NCBI RefSeq assembly: GCF_051401765.1
Contig: NC_135064.1
Coordinates: 28,308,001 to 28,372,000 of the forward strand
Length of the DNA: 64,000 bases
Source of the DNA: Calliopsis andreniformis
Lineage: Eukaryota > Arthropoda > Insecta > Hymenoptera > Andrenidae
Direction: 5' to 3'
In this document: in pieces, positions 23,996-38,482 of the stretch
Layout of the letters: the number at the start of each line of letters is the position of its first letter
How positions within the stretch are numbered: position 1 is the first letter of the stretch
Translations under genes and position numbers: made by a program
Notes under the pieces: generated by a model
Told to the model about the DNA's origin: nothing
Seen by the model: the letters and a program-made list of their open reading frames with translations, nothing else
Databases searched by the model: none

Positions 23996-26900
23996 GCTTT
24001 AAATTAAAGTACAAATACTACATATAGCATAATAGCGAGTGAATAAGATTTGAAAAAATTGAAGACGACTCACACGGATTTAAGAATCCACGGAAGAGAC
24101 TGTCGAAGATTTTCCGAGCCAGTGGTAGCGAGGGGTCGCGTGCACACGGTTAAACGCAAATTTTCCAACTGTCAGCATACTTCATCCGACTGGCCCTCAG
24201 GGACGAAATTCAATTTTCCGACGATGACCAGTGCCGTCCCTTCGCTCCACCCTTCTCGGTGGTCGCGCACGCGATCCGTTCTTGGCCACGCGCGCATGTA
24301 TGCATACGTATCGGCGATATAGAAATGTAGGAGGGCGCACTTTATGCCCTCGTAAGTTTTCGAATGTATGGATGAGGCAATTGGCCACTCGAGCCACAAC
24401 GTTTCCAAATGTACTGGGTGGTGCATCTGACTTTTTTGAAATTCTGCCTTGAGAAGAATTTCTCGGCATATTTTCTTCTATTTTACCCGTAGTAAACGTA
24501 GTCATGAGATGCACTGGTAGCTTATTTTGTTTGTTATTTAAGTGCTGTGAGCAAGAAATGGTAGTAATATCATATATGTATACGTTAGGTTCTTATTTTT
24601 CAGGGTAAATCAACATCATCATGTTCTGTGATATTATGCAGGTACATATTAAATTATGACGAATGGTTATGAATTAACTTAGCAGTAGCACGAGGCGTTA
24701 ACTCAGAATTGACCTGGACACCTTGTATATCACGAACAAAAAGCACCCTCGAGTCGGAGTGGAGGGAAATCGTGGATGTACGGCAGTGTGTATCGCGCTT
24801 AAAATTCTGACTGCTTGACCCACGCTAGATTGGACGCACCGCGCTGCTGAATACATATCAATTTTGGTCCCACTGGGACGCAGTTGCATTTTCCTTCAAG
24901 ACAGCTTCCTTTTCTTCTTGTTCGAAGCTATTCTAGTGGTTAAGAAACGAAGGTACGTCTTAGAAAATCCGATTTTCCGTCGATTCCTATAATTATCGTG
25001 ACATTTTCCAGAAATAGTATTCTAAATTAATGTTTGCAAATTTAACATAAAGGCATGAGAGACTGAAAGACAGACATTACGTTGCGAAATCAGACACAAA
25101 TTCCCCTTCGTTCCAATTGCTTCGTAGCTCGAAACGACCCATAGTTTGGGATGATGACTATGTCGACAGAGATCGGGCCAGTAGTACCATTCATCAAAAT
25201 CGCTGGTACAAAAGACGATCCCGGTAATTGCTCGGGAATCGGTCTCGAAAACGTCGACGGAATCATTTCTCTTTCGACATGGCCGTTCGGGCGACTGGAA
25301 CTAGAAATCCCTTTGCTCGTCGTTGCTCCTTTTGTTCTTGACCCAGACAGGTTCTGTTTGCTCGGACAAAAAACCTTTGCTGTCGATTCTCGAGCGATCA
25401 GTCGGGGAGACCCATGAGTGACGCAGGGTGCGAAAAAAAGACTCGCCGTGAGCTGTACCAGTTTCCAAAACGAGTAAGCAATGGCACCGAATAAAATGGA
25501 CGACAGTCCCTATTAGGTGACAAATTAAAGAGGTCGGTTGGCTTTCTTGGAAAGACACGATAGTCGATGAGTCCTCGGGGAGCGCTCGTTTCGCTGTCGC
25601 AAAAGTGACAGGACAGTGAGGCGCGAGCAGTTCCTGAGCTCGTAAGAAATCACGGCCAGGGCATACTGACAAAGGCCTTTTTAAATTGTAATGAGCTGCC
25701 AAAGAGTGAATTATGTGCCGTCCAAGTGCCATCGAGTCCTCGACGAACCCCATCCTATAAAAGTCCGTATACATATCTGGCATCCCCGTGCTATGCCGCT
25801 CGGCTCACCCCACGTCATGAATATATTTACATTGATCGTTCGTCTCGGCATTTTTCATTTGCCCCGTCGTTGTGTCAGCCGCTGACTCTCTCTCTCTATC
25901 CCCTGATACTTTATTTATGTCGATGGGACGTATCTGTCTCCTCGAAAGGGTCGTTTCAATGCAGTTTTCATCAGAAATCCACGTATCACAACCCTGTTCA
26001 CCGCTAATGATCCTTTCCTCCATCAACACTGTCACATCGCTCCTGAAAGCGCTTATTTCCTGTTTCAACATCGATTCCAAGTTATCTCACCTTCCACTGT
26101 TTAGCAAATTGAAGCAAAGGCTACGACCTCCTCGGATTCATCCTCCCAATATGAAAAGTAGCGGTCATTAACGATGAAACGTAATCGATGAGTAGAGGTT
26201 CGTGGATAGTTCGGTTCAAAGGGTCACAGATGAGCCCTAATGCCTGACAAGACGGTGAAAAACGTTTAATTGGTATAGTGGATGGTGGATCGCGAACGGG
26301 GGACGTAGATGACCGGTTGCGAGGCACGTAAAGTATTGGACGGTAACTTCGGGAAATTTTCCTTGCCCGGCCACGCTAAATTGCTCCCTCTCTGTATATT
26401 ACTAGGAAGGGCATCGGAATTTAAAGTATGCGTATCCGCTCGCGTCCAAGGTTATATAGGAGCAGAAAGAAATTCTGCCGTGCGCCTGGACGGTTAATCG
26501 TCTACATCGGCTGCAACTATTTATTAGATGCACGTACGATCCGCCTGAGTTTTACTTCTACCCTCATGTGCTTCGCGTGCAAGAAGTCTGAATACGTGGC
26601 AACGAAATCTTGAATGAAAGTACGCTAGTATTGAATCGCTGAGTTGAAGAACAGTACAAGTCCAAAAATCATATATCTGGATCCCAAAACCAGAGTGTAT
26701 TAAGTCCATCTGTTTTCTGTATAACTTAATACACTTTGACACTGAGGTCCAGATACAGTTTTGATATTATTTGAAAATGGCTAATTTTGGAGTTGTTCTG
26801 TTCTTCGACTCACCGATTCTAGTACAATAGCTCCCCTCGCATATCAGATACATTACCAAAATTTATACTTAGCGATTCGAAGAGGGTTTGCCCGGAGCGG

Positions 26901-29050
26901 TGCGCAGACAAGGCAACCAGTGACAGGGTTGAAAGGCAGCATCTGCGTTTCCATCTGCATCGGGCGTTCGGCAGCTGGAAGATGAAGGAAGGGCGGCCGC
27001 GGGCGAACCAAGACGCCCTGACCGAAGTCTCGCCCTGCGAAAGGGATTTACGCGTCTCGGCGCGTGCACGATAAATCATTAAAAAGGCGTCGCCCGGAGT
27101 GACACGGCGCGCCGTTAATAAATGCACCGGCAAACCGTGAATTACACTGGATCAGGGGTTGCTCACCCCCTGTCGCGCCCTTTGTTTCGCCTGCTGGTCG
27201 AGGCGGCCGCGTGCTCGCCACGCTTAATATCGAAACATCGAATCTTCGTCTCGCACGTTTACACGAAAACGCCGAATAAATTTGCCTGTAATTGCCTCCT
27301 TTAGCGGGACACAAACGTTGTTTAGATAATCGCAAGGGATTTTGGTGATTTGTGGACGGAAATCATTTCGGGGATTTGATTATTTTTTGAGGACTGACAG
27401 GAACTTTCTGGGAAATAATTATATGGAAATAAGGCTGGGTTTCGGTAGATTACAGGCACATAAAGTTCAATCTTTGAAATGAAAATTACACCATCTGGAA
27501 ATTGTTCTTCGAAAAATTTAACTATGTCTATTAGTTCTACGTCCTTCATTTCCTCTATTATTCACGGCTGACGAGAAACAATGTTCGGACAGATGGGAAA
27601 CAAAAGTACAAGTCACCGCGAAAGATTCCTCGGGGTGTATTTCACCCCATTAAGGACTTGGTCGCGTCGCACTTTTTAAGGCTTAAAACGCGTCCCTATA
27701 TGTTCTAATATGAAACCAATGCTAATGACAATATTTCATGCTCCCTTCGGCCCCGTCCCACCATCCACAGAACGTCACCATGAATCATGGTCGAGATGCT
27801 AATGTACCAATTTATCTTGGCTCAGCTTTATTAAGACTTAGTTTTTCTTCGTGCGAAGGGTACGTGGTTTCCACGCCGCCTCGGACTGTTCTCTCTTTCG
27901 CCCTTTTCCAGTCTCTCTCCTATGATTTTGATACGTAGATACATGGATACCAGAGCATACAAAGGAAGATCGATATTGAAAGGTCAAAGGAACACCTATG
28001 GTCATCCACTGACAAATTCCAGCGACGGAATGGACGCTCGTAAATCATTGTCCGATTCGTTGACTAGGAAGAACTCCCTCTAAGTCTTTTGAGAACCGTT
28101 AGACCCGTCGACTGATATTTCCCTTGGTTGTTTTTCCTGCTTGATTCTGCTCCTATCGACTCTGACGTATTCTTAAACCTCGTCCAGAATCGTCTCGAAG
28201 GCGCTGTAGAATTTTGTAGCTGACAAGTTTGGGAAACAATTTGGCCAGTTCCAGGATAACATCCGCACCTGACCGTTTCCCGCTAGCGATCGGAGTGGCT
28301 ACACTTGTCGAAGGGAGGCAGAGATCGCACCTCGCCGCCCGAAATAGCTCGCGTGGCTACCATATGGGCACGGCACGGGCCAGAATGTCGCTCGATAAAT
28401 CCGGCCGGCATAGAGATTTGTCACGCGGTCGAAAATAGACGCGGAATAAGTAGAGTGAATCGGGGCGATGGGAGTCGGCGGTCGCGCGAGAGAGACGGCC
28501 AGCGAGTGTCGATGGAAAGGGATGACGCGGTTGGTGGGCCTCGACGTCTCCGCGTAAACACGAAGGCGCCGCGGCGCTTTACGACGCCCCCGGACCGCGG
28601 CCCGTGTTTAACTTATCCGAGACTTTCTGGCACAAACCATTTTCACTGCCTGCTTCGAGCGACGACACGCGCGTCGACCCGTGCCCGCGCCTCCGCGCCC
28701 CCACGTCCTCCCCATAGCGCCACGACGCCTTCCGTAAACCGTCAGCCGCTTGAGAACCTGCGACGCGACGCTTCCACGCATTCCTCGCGTCAAACGGTCG
28801 TTTTGCGATTCCTCTGAGTTTCTGCATGAACGTTGTCATTAGAATTCTACACTTCATTGTTGGACTTGAAAGAAGGGGTTGAAGAGAAACAAGATTCTTG
28901 AAATTGCGGGGACTCAAGCACGTTCGTTTCTTCAAAGGAGGATTTACTGCATAAATACCTAATGTAGGCTCGATTCTACTTTTGAACAGTGCACTATAAT
29001 TTGAATAGTGGAAATACCTAAAAATATTTAGACGAACTGGAAACAGAAAA
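23996..29050. other. Presumed intron, first part after the exon
   Basis: No continuation of the basonuclin domain (Ala-Leu-Asp-Lys-Leu after an acceptor in phase 1) was found. AT-rich stretches lie at about 24480-24690, 26600-26850, 27310-27540 and 28820-29080. The region 28440-28800 is strongly GC-rich, with CGCG clusters. I see no RNA gene or mobile element. Confidence 0.5.
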
Positions 29051-29093
29051 GATATTAATTACACTTTGCAACTCTTTCACATTCAAAGCCTGG

Positions 29094-29595
29094 GGATTAA
29101 TCCGCCTTGTCCGATTTATTTCTTCAATAAACATTGCTCATTCACTCCAGCATATTTCCTTTCAAAGTAATTCGACGTTATCGCGAGGGTAAATAAGCCA
29201 GCATCCATATCCCGGCACGCTAATAGATTCCCCTAGGAGGGTATATCTCGGAATAAATGCCCTCCCTAGCGACACTGTTCATCATAACAGGCCAAGTGGT
29301 AGGATGAGGTCGGAAGAGAGCTGTGAAGGCCACGGTGGATCAGAAGATAAAGAGAGAAATGGAGCAGATAAGAGGACTCGACGATCTGTAGACCGTCCGG
29401 AGGTGGCAATCAGACATTCCTCTTTCTCCTTCGGTCGGGAACGAACGATCGAGGGGTGGATAGGCCTGTGTCGCTCCTTTTGGCGAGCAACGGAGACGAG
29501 AGACAAATCACTCTCGGGTTGCGCGAGAAGATCGAGCTCCAGGCGAATCCACATTAATCTGTATCAAGCTACCCATCAATATTTAATCCTAATCC
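29094..29595. promoter_or_regulatory. K50 homeodomain (Otd/Gsc-type) sites
   Basis: GGATTAATCC, a perfect inverted pair, lies at 29094-29103. Tandem TAATCC-TAATCC lies at 29584-29595. TAATCC is the core recognised by K50 homeodomains such as orthodenticle and goosecoid. Two dimeric arrangements within 500 bp are unlikely in random sequence but do not prove function. Confidence 0.3.
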
Positions 29596-30158
29596 CGAGA
29601 ATTGCTGCGTGGTCCTTGAGATCGTTCGCAACTCTAGTCTAGGCGACCTCTCTGATTGGAAGGATAGACTGTAATATATTTCCTTGGAGTTTGTAGTAGG
29701 TTTTGATAAAATAGGTTGACATATGAATTGCAATTGCTTTGGAGTAACTACCCCTTCTGTAGTTAATACGTCTACAATGTCTTGTAATTTTTTTCCTTCG
29801 GCATTTAAACGATCTTCTAATCCCGAGTGCCTGGGAAAAAAGCAAAAGACGCGTTAATTTTAATTTAATTTGAAATTTCCGCCCCTTGGAGATCGCCTTT
29901 CAACCAGTCGCAAGCAGAATCTCTTAGCTCCCAAGGTCGACGGTGGATTAATGCTTTCACGTATGATTTATAAACCCCAGCAGCCCTCTAATTCCGCTCC
30001 CCGAAGGAAAAGATGGACGAAGGTATCGTGGCTGTCGCGCGAAGGACCCAAAAGGAGAACCGAGTGGGGCCAATCGCGATCGGTGGCGCACGAAGGCCAC
30101 GCGAAGTCCAGCCGATTAAAGAGTGCTGCGTAACGAGCGTTTCGTCCGATCGTTCGTG

Positions 30159-30228
30159 TAATTAATGGCAGAGAGCGCGCCGGGACAGGCCGCAGCGTGT
30201 AATAATCGGTAATTACTCACGGTAATTA
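30159..30228. promoter_or_regulatory. TAATTA cluster in a GC-rich block
   Basis: TAATTA occurs three times (30159-30164, 30210-30215, 30223-30228), with TAATAAT between them, inside otherwise GC-rich sequence. This pattern is typical of homeodomain-bound enhancers. No gene start lies nearby, so an intronic enhancer is the natural guess. Confidence 0.3.
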
Positions 30229-32210
30229 AATAATGCGTTTATCGCGGTGCGATCTACCGGATGGGTGGCCCGAATCGCGCGCGTCTGCCTTCGGACCCAA
30301 CCGGCTGTATTCGCGGCCCACGACACGCTGGACCGATAAATCTCTTCCACTTTGTTTCCTTTTCGCTTCTTCACTCTTCCTCCTGAGTTCAAGCGCTAAA
30401 TAGCTCTTGCTTACACAGTTTACCCATCAAAATCCTTATTTTCTGAATGTTCTATCTTTTTCTTATAGTAGGTATCATACCTACTTCAAACTACGTCAAC
30501 TTCTATTTTCTAGTTCTCGTTTCATCGAAGGCTTCCACTCGACCTGGACCAGTTGCGTGATCTCTTCTCGAGACTATTAATTCTTTCTTTCAACGTTAGC
30601 GCTAAGTGACCTTCGTCATTCCCAAGATAGATAGTTTGAAGTTCCGTTCCAAAGATAGCTTGTTTGATAGTTCTGAACGTCAACTCTGCCTCCAGGAGAG
30701 GGAGCTCCATTCTGAGAAGATCTTTGAGCAGGCTTCGCTGACTTAAAAACTGGGAATATTTCAAAAGCGAATTCGCTGAGAAAATGTTGCCTTTACCCGT
30801 CAAAGAAGGTAACAGCTCATTCGCCGAGGCACTCGTTCGTGCATCAACGATGCCAAGAAAGCGGCGGTAACACCTTCCTCTTGTCTCGGCTAGTCTAGCG
30901 AAATGCGAATTAGTCTGAGCGATATCTGGCCAAACAAATGGCGCTATTCCTGCTGGAAACGTGGCACTTAATAACGCGGATAACCCCTCCGTCCGTTTCT
31001 CATCCGTAAAGACGTCCGGCTACGCCTCCCACCGCATTTGTCAGGCCCGGTCAGTTTTTGCAAACGTCGCTGTTACGCGATCGGATATTCTTCTTGCGTA
31101 TGGCCCGAGAGAATCCCACGAGCGAATGAGGGAGACCTCGAGAAGCGAACCATAACGTGGATGAAGTTCCTACAGTAGGGGCATCGGTATAATATTCCCT
31201 CGGAGTTTTCAGAGGCTCCAGTATTCTGAAGTTACATAGGCTTTCATGGACTTCGGATACGACAAAGCGTCAGAAAACAAGTGTAGATGATTCCTGTGAG
31301 AAGCAAAAAGAAGTGTGGCTGCGAGAGGCGAGGTCGCGGGGCCTATTTGACCGCAGAAGGGGAGAGGGCGATGTGCGGTCAACGGGCTCTTCTTGAGATT
31401 AATGTGTCGCCTCCTATCACCGGTGATTGACAGTCCCGTGACCACGACAAAGCGCCGACTCCTAACGCGATTCTTCTTCATCCTTTTACCATCAACTCTG
31501 AAACCATTTCGAGGACGCCGCGACCGCTTCTCGGATCCTCTGGCGCCGTTCGACAACTCCGCCAGGTATTAAAATGCAGGCTAGCTTCGCTATTGTCTCT
31601 ATACTAAAAGATACTAGATATGGTTGCATTACTTTGGGACTTTTTGATCATGATTCCAAGTTGTCCTTTGCGTATCAGGATAAAACAGAGTTTGAATATT
31701 TTTCTATTGTACCATAAAGTTAAGTCCAATATTCTTCAAGCTATAAAACTGCGAACCACTCGACGCGATGTCTTTGCTCTGTCGTCAGAGAAGTGGCGCA
31801 ATCCGTCCAGCGTGTGAGATAAAATTTCCCTGACACTCATCGAGCATCGAAAGAATTAATTACCAGAGAGTTAAAATAAGCTTATCAATCGGAGCACCGT
31901 TTCGGTACATTTCTCGCAATAATTCCACTCGAAGCGTATCGCTGGCACGTATGACAAACAAATGCAGCGTCCTTCCCTCCTCCAACCTGTAAAAGGAATG
32001 TCAATCGAGAAAAATGATACTTATTCTGTTTCGCAATGAAGTTCAGCGAACACTCGTTGTGAAATTGTTCGAGAAAAACACGTCGACCTAGGTTCCGGTC
32101 GATCCCGCGGGTCCAGCAGCAATCAGTTGGGCTAATTAGATGAAGGTTTAATTGCAGGCAGCCAGTGGCTGTCTCCTAGGTGCAATTTCCCGCATATTTA
32201 CACCCCCCGT

Positions 32211-32230
32211 GGGACGGGAAGGGTTAGGGG
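32211..32230 (+). other. Short-loop G-quadruplex motif
   Basis: GGG-AC-GGG-AA-GGG-TTA-GGGG has loops of 2, 2 and 3 bases, so it should be a stable quadruplex. The last part resembles telomere-type GGGTTAGGG, but there is only one unit. Confidence 0.7.
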
Positions 32231-35200
32231 AAAGGAGAAGACGGGACGAGCGCCTTCAACCCCTTTTTCCGCGGCTTCACCGCTCCCTTCGGTCGTCTTA
32301 AAAGAAAGGGTTAATTAAAAACAACAAAAGCCATCCGCGCCATTAGCGGCCGTTTGTATGCGCCGCGTTAGCGTTATGTCCGGTGCTTTTCGAGCTACAC
32401 GCAGCCCTTTTGCCGGCGATCTTAACGAGTTCGGGGCTATGTCAGGACTCCAAAGAATTTTCCCGCTAGCTCCTTCCATTTTTTTTCCTTTCGTCGTCTC
32501 TAACCCTTTCACCAGTTAGGGATCAAAGTGGAAATTGTTCCTCGATGCCGAGATAATTGTCGGTTCTTTAAAATTGTCGAGTAAGGCTAAAAATTCGTTC
32601 CTCAAGTAGGTATTCGTAATCTAGCTGTGCCAAATATAGGTACAACAAATACGTAGTTTTGCATGAGTACGTGTCTCTGGTTTCACTGGTCCACTTTCGC
32701 ACGAACGGCAACCTGGCAGACGCTAGTTCGCGTGTGGTCGTGCAAAGTCAGCCGTTCTTGCTACATAATCGTTCCTTGTTCACCCGAATACCACACGCAT
32801 TCGAAGTTTTAAACCAACAATTTAGCTTAGCCCGTACAATTTCATAAAAAAGAAACACCTTCGCGTGTTCAACGCCCGTCGAGCCCTTTCGACGAACTCA
32901 AAACGAACGAAAATGTAGCCAAGTCCGAAAATCCACCGGCGAAGTGCTACGTTCTGATACTCGCGTCATTATCGTCCAGGTAATTAAGTTACGTTAACGA
33001 GCAGTAAAGGTATGTCCTGCTCGGCGAGTGAACGTTTCCATGAAGTATAGATCGTTCCCATCGGTATTCCTCGTATCGCGTGTGGTCCGAGTATCAGTGC
33101 TATTCGATGAGCCAGAGGAAGACGCGATAAAAGTTGCAACGTCGATCGTTAGAGTAGATTATGGTACGCAGATGTCCAACGAAAAAATAGACAGTCTTTG
33201 AAAGATGGAATCATAGACGAGAGAGGGAGAAGTTCATCTTGAATAGACAGATAGCGCCTCGTTTCGATTTAACGATCGAAGAAGTCTATAAAATTCTGGA
33301 AATGTTACGTTCCCCAAATAAACTACTTCGGAGATCATTTATGTTTTATTACGGAGTTCGTTACGGCAACTCGGCGCGCGCGTCAACTGTAAACCGAGTC
33401 GCCGTGGCAGCAGCGCGAAACGCGAAAGAAAGTTTACGATCGTCGCGTCGATTTGCTTATGAATTTCGGACCGACCGTTTCTCCGCGGAATATTTAAGTC
33501 CGTGATGATAGATTTATGGATTCGCCGCGGTAGCGTCGATCGCCCAGCAAGTAATAAGCTGTTTCTCCACAATCGCTTCCTACGATTAGACCAATTTCAA
33601 TCACGACCCCCGTTAATGTTCGTTACGTCAACTTAGCAATTTCACTGTCTCGTCGCTCGTGTTCCTCGGTCAATAAAATTCAAGTCGTTGGAAAGCAGGA
33701 ACGACAACGGAGAAAAAGGAGCGACAGGAAGAGAGGGTCTCGTAAACGGAAGGGCAGTATTGCCACCGATTTGCATTTTATCGTTTCTCAGACAACCTAA
33801 TTGCCCAGAGGAATTCCTTGCGCGGTCGCAATTTCACCGGCTGCCCTGGCTGGCCATTCGATAATGTAGGCCTAACCGTGTCGTGCGTGTGTGCGCTCTT
33901 TTTGCACCGCTGCCGTCTCTTGTCAACCCGAAAACTACTGTTTCATTCGTGCGCCGCGCCGTATCACTCCGGACGACCTGTAATTACGATACCCTGCAAT
34001 TACACCGACTTCCGGAGATCACCGTTCCCTCCCTCGGATCCCATCATCCTCGAAGATTCACGAAAACGGATACATAATAGCTTTCCCCGAAACACGACAG
34101 TGTTTACGAAACAATTCATAAGACTGAGGAGCGTGTTGATCTTGCGATAGAACTTTAATCGTGATTTATGTATTGGGCGTCAATCGACGGGGCATTTCTT
34201 TTTTACATAAACTCCTGTTATTCAATTAGACTTCGATCAATGTTTCGTACACTGAATTGTAAGGTGCCGATTTTTATGTGCCTTTTCTTCTGTCACAGCT
34301 AAGAGAACCTAAGTTTCATTTTTCCAGACTATGAGCAATAAATAACGTCCTATTTATTATTCGCAAAGGAGCTGCGAATCTTGGATGGCGTTTATGCGAC
34401 TGACCGTTCGTTCCTCCCTCCCTAACACTCTAGTCGAAGTTATCTCCCCCGCAAATATATATTAATGCGAGTGATATATCAGGCTGGCCGCGAGGGACAA
34501 AACCTTAAATATTGGATAAGTTGGTCCGCGGTCGGCCCGTGGAGACCAAATCTCGGTGATGGATTGCCCGCTGCTGACTGTCATAACAACTTCGGGTCCT
34601 TTTATTTCCCGATGCCTGCCTCGAACCGACGATCTCCACATTCGTTATTGATCTCAGGAACGTAGGTTCATGATTGAACGAACATACAAGTGTCCCTGCA
34701 TGAGGTCCTGGATTTATTGATTCTCAGAATAATACATCTCATAAGTATTCAAACCTTCATAAGGAGCTGGCAACAGAACTTTGATAATTGGAGACAAACT
34801 TGACATAAAGTGGATATAGTCATCGGAGCAAATATCAAGGTTTCCTTGTGTAGTATTCCTCCCTTGGACCCCCACCACTCATGACGCAGAACATTGAAGA
34901 GCCCCTCTCCTCTTTAATATCATCAGTGGTTCTTCGCGTTGGAGTAACGCGCGATCGCCTCGGGCCATTCATCGACGTTCTCGTTCGTTTCTCTTCATAA
35001 CTCGGTAGGGGATGGTCCGAATCTTAATTCATTGCGGTACATATTCCGCGGTCCTCGTTATTGGATTCCTCCTGATAATTCTGCCCTAAATCATCCCTCT
35101 TGCCCTGTCGGCGGTTCGACGAGCGCCGGATTCAAGAGAGGGGCCTCTAATTTCCTGCGTCTCCACGGGCTCGTGGATTATGCAGGGGCCAGGCCAAAGG

Positions 35201-38200
35201 GTTGATCCTCCTGGGACCTTGCGCCGACGTGACACTACTTGGCCCCGTTTAATAGAATATCGTCTTCCTGTAAACAGATATCACCGGAAGAACCCGAGGC
35301 AAAGGGGTCTTTCGGCGAACTTGCCTGCTTGATGGATTGTCGAATAGTGAACTTCTCGTGGATTGCGGTTCCTCTGTCTATTCTTTCCTTTAGTAATGTA
35401 AGCAAACATCGATAAGTTGTTGAACCTTAATGTCATTTTTCATCCGAGGAAAGGAGGAAAAGCAACTTTTATTAAATAACACATACTCACAATATGATGC
35501 AGCATTTATACTCGAACGTCAATATCTCTCTATTAATTGTTATCAATTACGAAACGTCAAGCAATGTCGTAACCCATCAAAGCGACCGATTAAAGAAGAT
35601 TTCAGGTCGTTTACTTTTCGAGGAACTCTCAATTTCTTTGCAGTCATCGCTGCGAGCACATCTCTGTCACACCTTATCGCGGACGTATTTCTGGGTATAG
35701 ATTGTAATGCAGTAAAACGCATCGTTTATTAACTTATATTCCAAAGTATAAGCGTCATAGCGTATGACTACAAGACGATCACTTTTTCTAATGGCTATAA
35801 GCTGCACGAGATAACAAGCTTCTCTGCATCTGTGACCAATATCCGCGAAGGACCAAGGGTCACGGAGCACTGCCGTCGCAACTCTTCCCACCTATCAGCG
35901 TTGGAAATCACGTAGAGCTTCCGAGACGGAAAGCAGGCAGGCTGTCAATCGAAGGGGAGCTTCCGTAACGCTCGGTCGGTCAGAAAAGGCTGCTATCTCA
36001 GTCGTAGAAAGTCGTGACGGGGAGAAAAGAATTCGGTATGCAACGAGAGTTCGTAGAAACGATAAGCGAGCATGGCGATGTCACGAGAAGGGGTTATCGG
36101 TCGGAGGCAACCGGCCTATGACATCGATCACTCTGTGTCGCTCGATGAACCCGGTATCGCGCTAACATTAATTATTATTGCCTGCTCGACACTTTTGAAG
36201 CGACGGTGGCGGCAGACGCGCGCGTCGCAACGCGTCGTGTACGCCGCGATAACCACGATAATCCTCGACACGGACGACGAGGCTCAACTCCGAAAGCATT
36301 ACGAAAATCAGGGCTGAACCAACCCTGGAGCTCATTGTTGCACAGGCTCCTCGGTCACAATAGATACTGACGCTGCTTGCGTCAGAGGACGGGGAGCACG
36401 CTTGCGCGAAATGTCGTAAATCTGATGGTTATCTTTCCCCGAACCAAGCTCGACTATCGGCTCCGCTGTACGGTTATCACCTGCTAAAGTGGAACAATTT
36501 CTCCCAGATGTCTGTCGTTTTGACCGCGTGAACGCTCTGGCTTCTACTGATTTCTCTTGAGGCGATTTAGACAGCGAGAATGACCTGCAAAGTGAACTCA
36601 AGCAGCTTCTAACCGTATTCAACGAGCGGTGGAAATTATTTTATATTATCTAATGTTTTTTAGAGGCTTTTTCTCGACTGTGAAATCGTTTTGTACGTTC
36701 TTCTGCAATAATAAATATCTCTCAGCGACATTAATTCTCTGCTCTGATACAGAGTAAATGAAAGAGGAATACGGAAGTGCGATACCACATGTATAAATTT
36801 CCAGATGCCACGTTTATTCTCAGTGGGCAATTTGCTTGAGGCATTCCTCAAGGGAGCAGCCAATCTCAAGCCTCTTGCCACTGGATATTCAAACCAGGTG
36901 AATCCGAAGCTAAATTCCGCAGCGAGCGAGTTTGTTGAGAGAGACTCTGGAATCTCGCGCTATTTGCGATTGGTAGTCCCAAGAACACCAAATAGGAAAT
37001 ACCTCGACAAGCGATAACCAAATAAACTCTGTCAGCGCGGAGAAGGTACATAATCGGCGTGGTCGGAGTTGATCTCGGCCGAAGCCGGTAGTCTCGAAAC
37101 CGGCCTACTTCGCAGCACCTAATATAACACGGCCGTTCGATCGCGCGACCAGCTTTATGGTGTAAACAGACCGCTGCCGCGGCCCGTCGCTTCGCGGATA
37201 AACTCGTCTTGACAGAGTGCAGGTCCCCCAGGAAATACCCGCCAACGAAAATCCCGCCACCCGTCGACAACAGAGAATCCCTTTTCTCTGACATTCCAAC
37301 GGGAAGAAAAAAACGCGAACGACCGAGATATCAGCTTTCCAGTCAAGTCTTCGAGAGGACGCGATGGCCCTCTGGCCATACCCCAAATGGAGATCTCACA
37401 GAACTCTAGGAAAAATTGACCCAACGTTTGACAAAGCTCAGGGGACTTGCTACTGTCAAGAAGGATTTCATCTGGAGACAATTGAGGAGCTCATAACAAA
37501 AATAGCCCTTGTCTTTGATGATTTTTTAAGTGAGAACACGTTCCTATGGCCGGAGATTTACAATGAAGTATTTTGTTAAAAAGAAGTCTTTTCAATTACA
37601 TTGATATACAGTAGGATGAAATTTCAATTAAGTATTTGAAATACTTGGAAAGTATGAATGTATCGTTTTTTCTTTGCTGTAAAATAAAATTCTTGAAATG
37701 CAGCACTATCCCGTCGCGTCTAGCGTAAGAGCTCGTTTATGTATGATCGCTGTTTATGAATGGAGCCAGTGTACGGTTGCGTCGATACGCGAAGCGTGCG
37801 TGAGGTTAGTTACGCGCGGTTTGCTGGCCTTAGGGGTGTTCACCAGCGAGCAATACGCTCTGGAACAAACACAACAGCTAGGGTGCAATTGCTACACTAT
37901 CCTCGTGTTACAAGAGACACAGACGAATTTCGACCCTCTAGATAACCGAGAAATTTAAGCTCTTCTCGAAGGATGATCAAGGATAACAAAAGAGTGGGCT
38001 GTGAAGAAGACAGTGCCCCGTCTGTGAGACTATGTACCTATTCATCCTGGAAGGATATCGAGGAGTGATGCTTCTGGATGACTTGGGTGTGCTTATATAG
38101 GATTCGTTTCTTGTCGATAGGATTGAAGTTTCTAGTACGAGGGTTAATGAATGAAGTTTGAAGAGGTTAAATCAGAAATAGCAAATGTGTGTTTCAATAT

Positions 38201-38482
38201 TTACAATTGATACGAGGTGTAGATAATACCATTACTGTTGGATCGTTCCAGTTCGAGCAGACTGTGAAATATGCGATTTTGCAACCTGAAGATTCTATCG
38301 GATTACGAGCGTGTTGGCCATCCACTAGCCTGTCAGATATCTAAATAATATTGGAGATAATTCGTTTGCAATACGATCCGGTTTAACGGTCTACCTGCTT
38401 AATCGTTCGATTGCGTTAAATTTCATTGATGCGGCCGACCAGATGGGGAAACTGATCATTAACGGTGATATTGCAACAGTTA

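Noticed and set aside
23750..24007. ATG-initiated frame overlapping the basonuclin-like exon in another frame
   Set aside because: The conserved Cys/His block is only in the frame that starts TCC at 23887. This overlapping frame runs through the intron on both sides.
30522..31024. About 500-nt minus-strand open frame containing a YRRFLGI string, recalling retroelement reverse transcriptases
   Set aside because: The surrounding residues do not follow the RT or connection-domain pattern, and no catalytic aspartates, RNase H, integrase or terminal repeats are visible. The short string is likely coincidence.
1330..33776. POU octamers ATTTGCAT at 1330, 11537 and 33769
   Set aside because: Frequency is close to random expectation and the sites are widely scattered.
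35401..35485. Possible continuation exon reading A-N-I-D-K-L after an AG
   Set aside because: It superficially resembles the expected Ala-Leu-Asp-Lys-Leu in the right phase. The following residues do not resemble basonuclin and a stop occurs soon after. There is no polypyrimidine tract.
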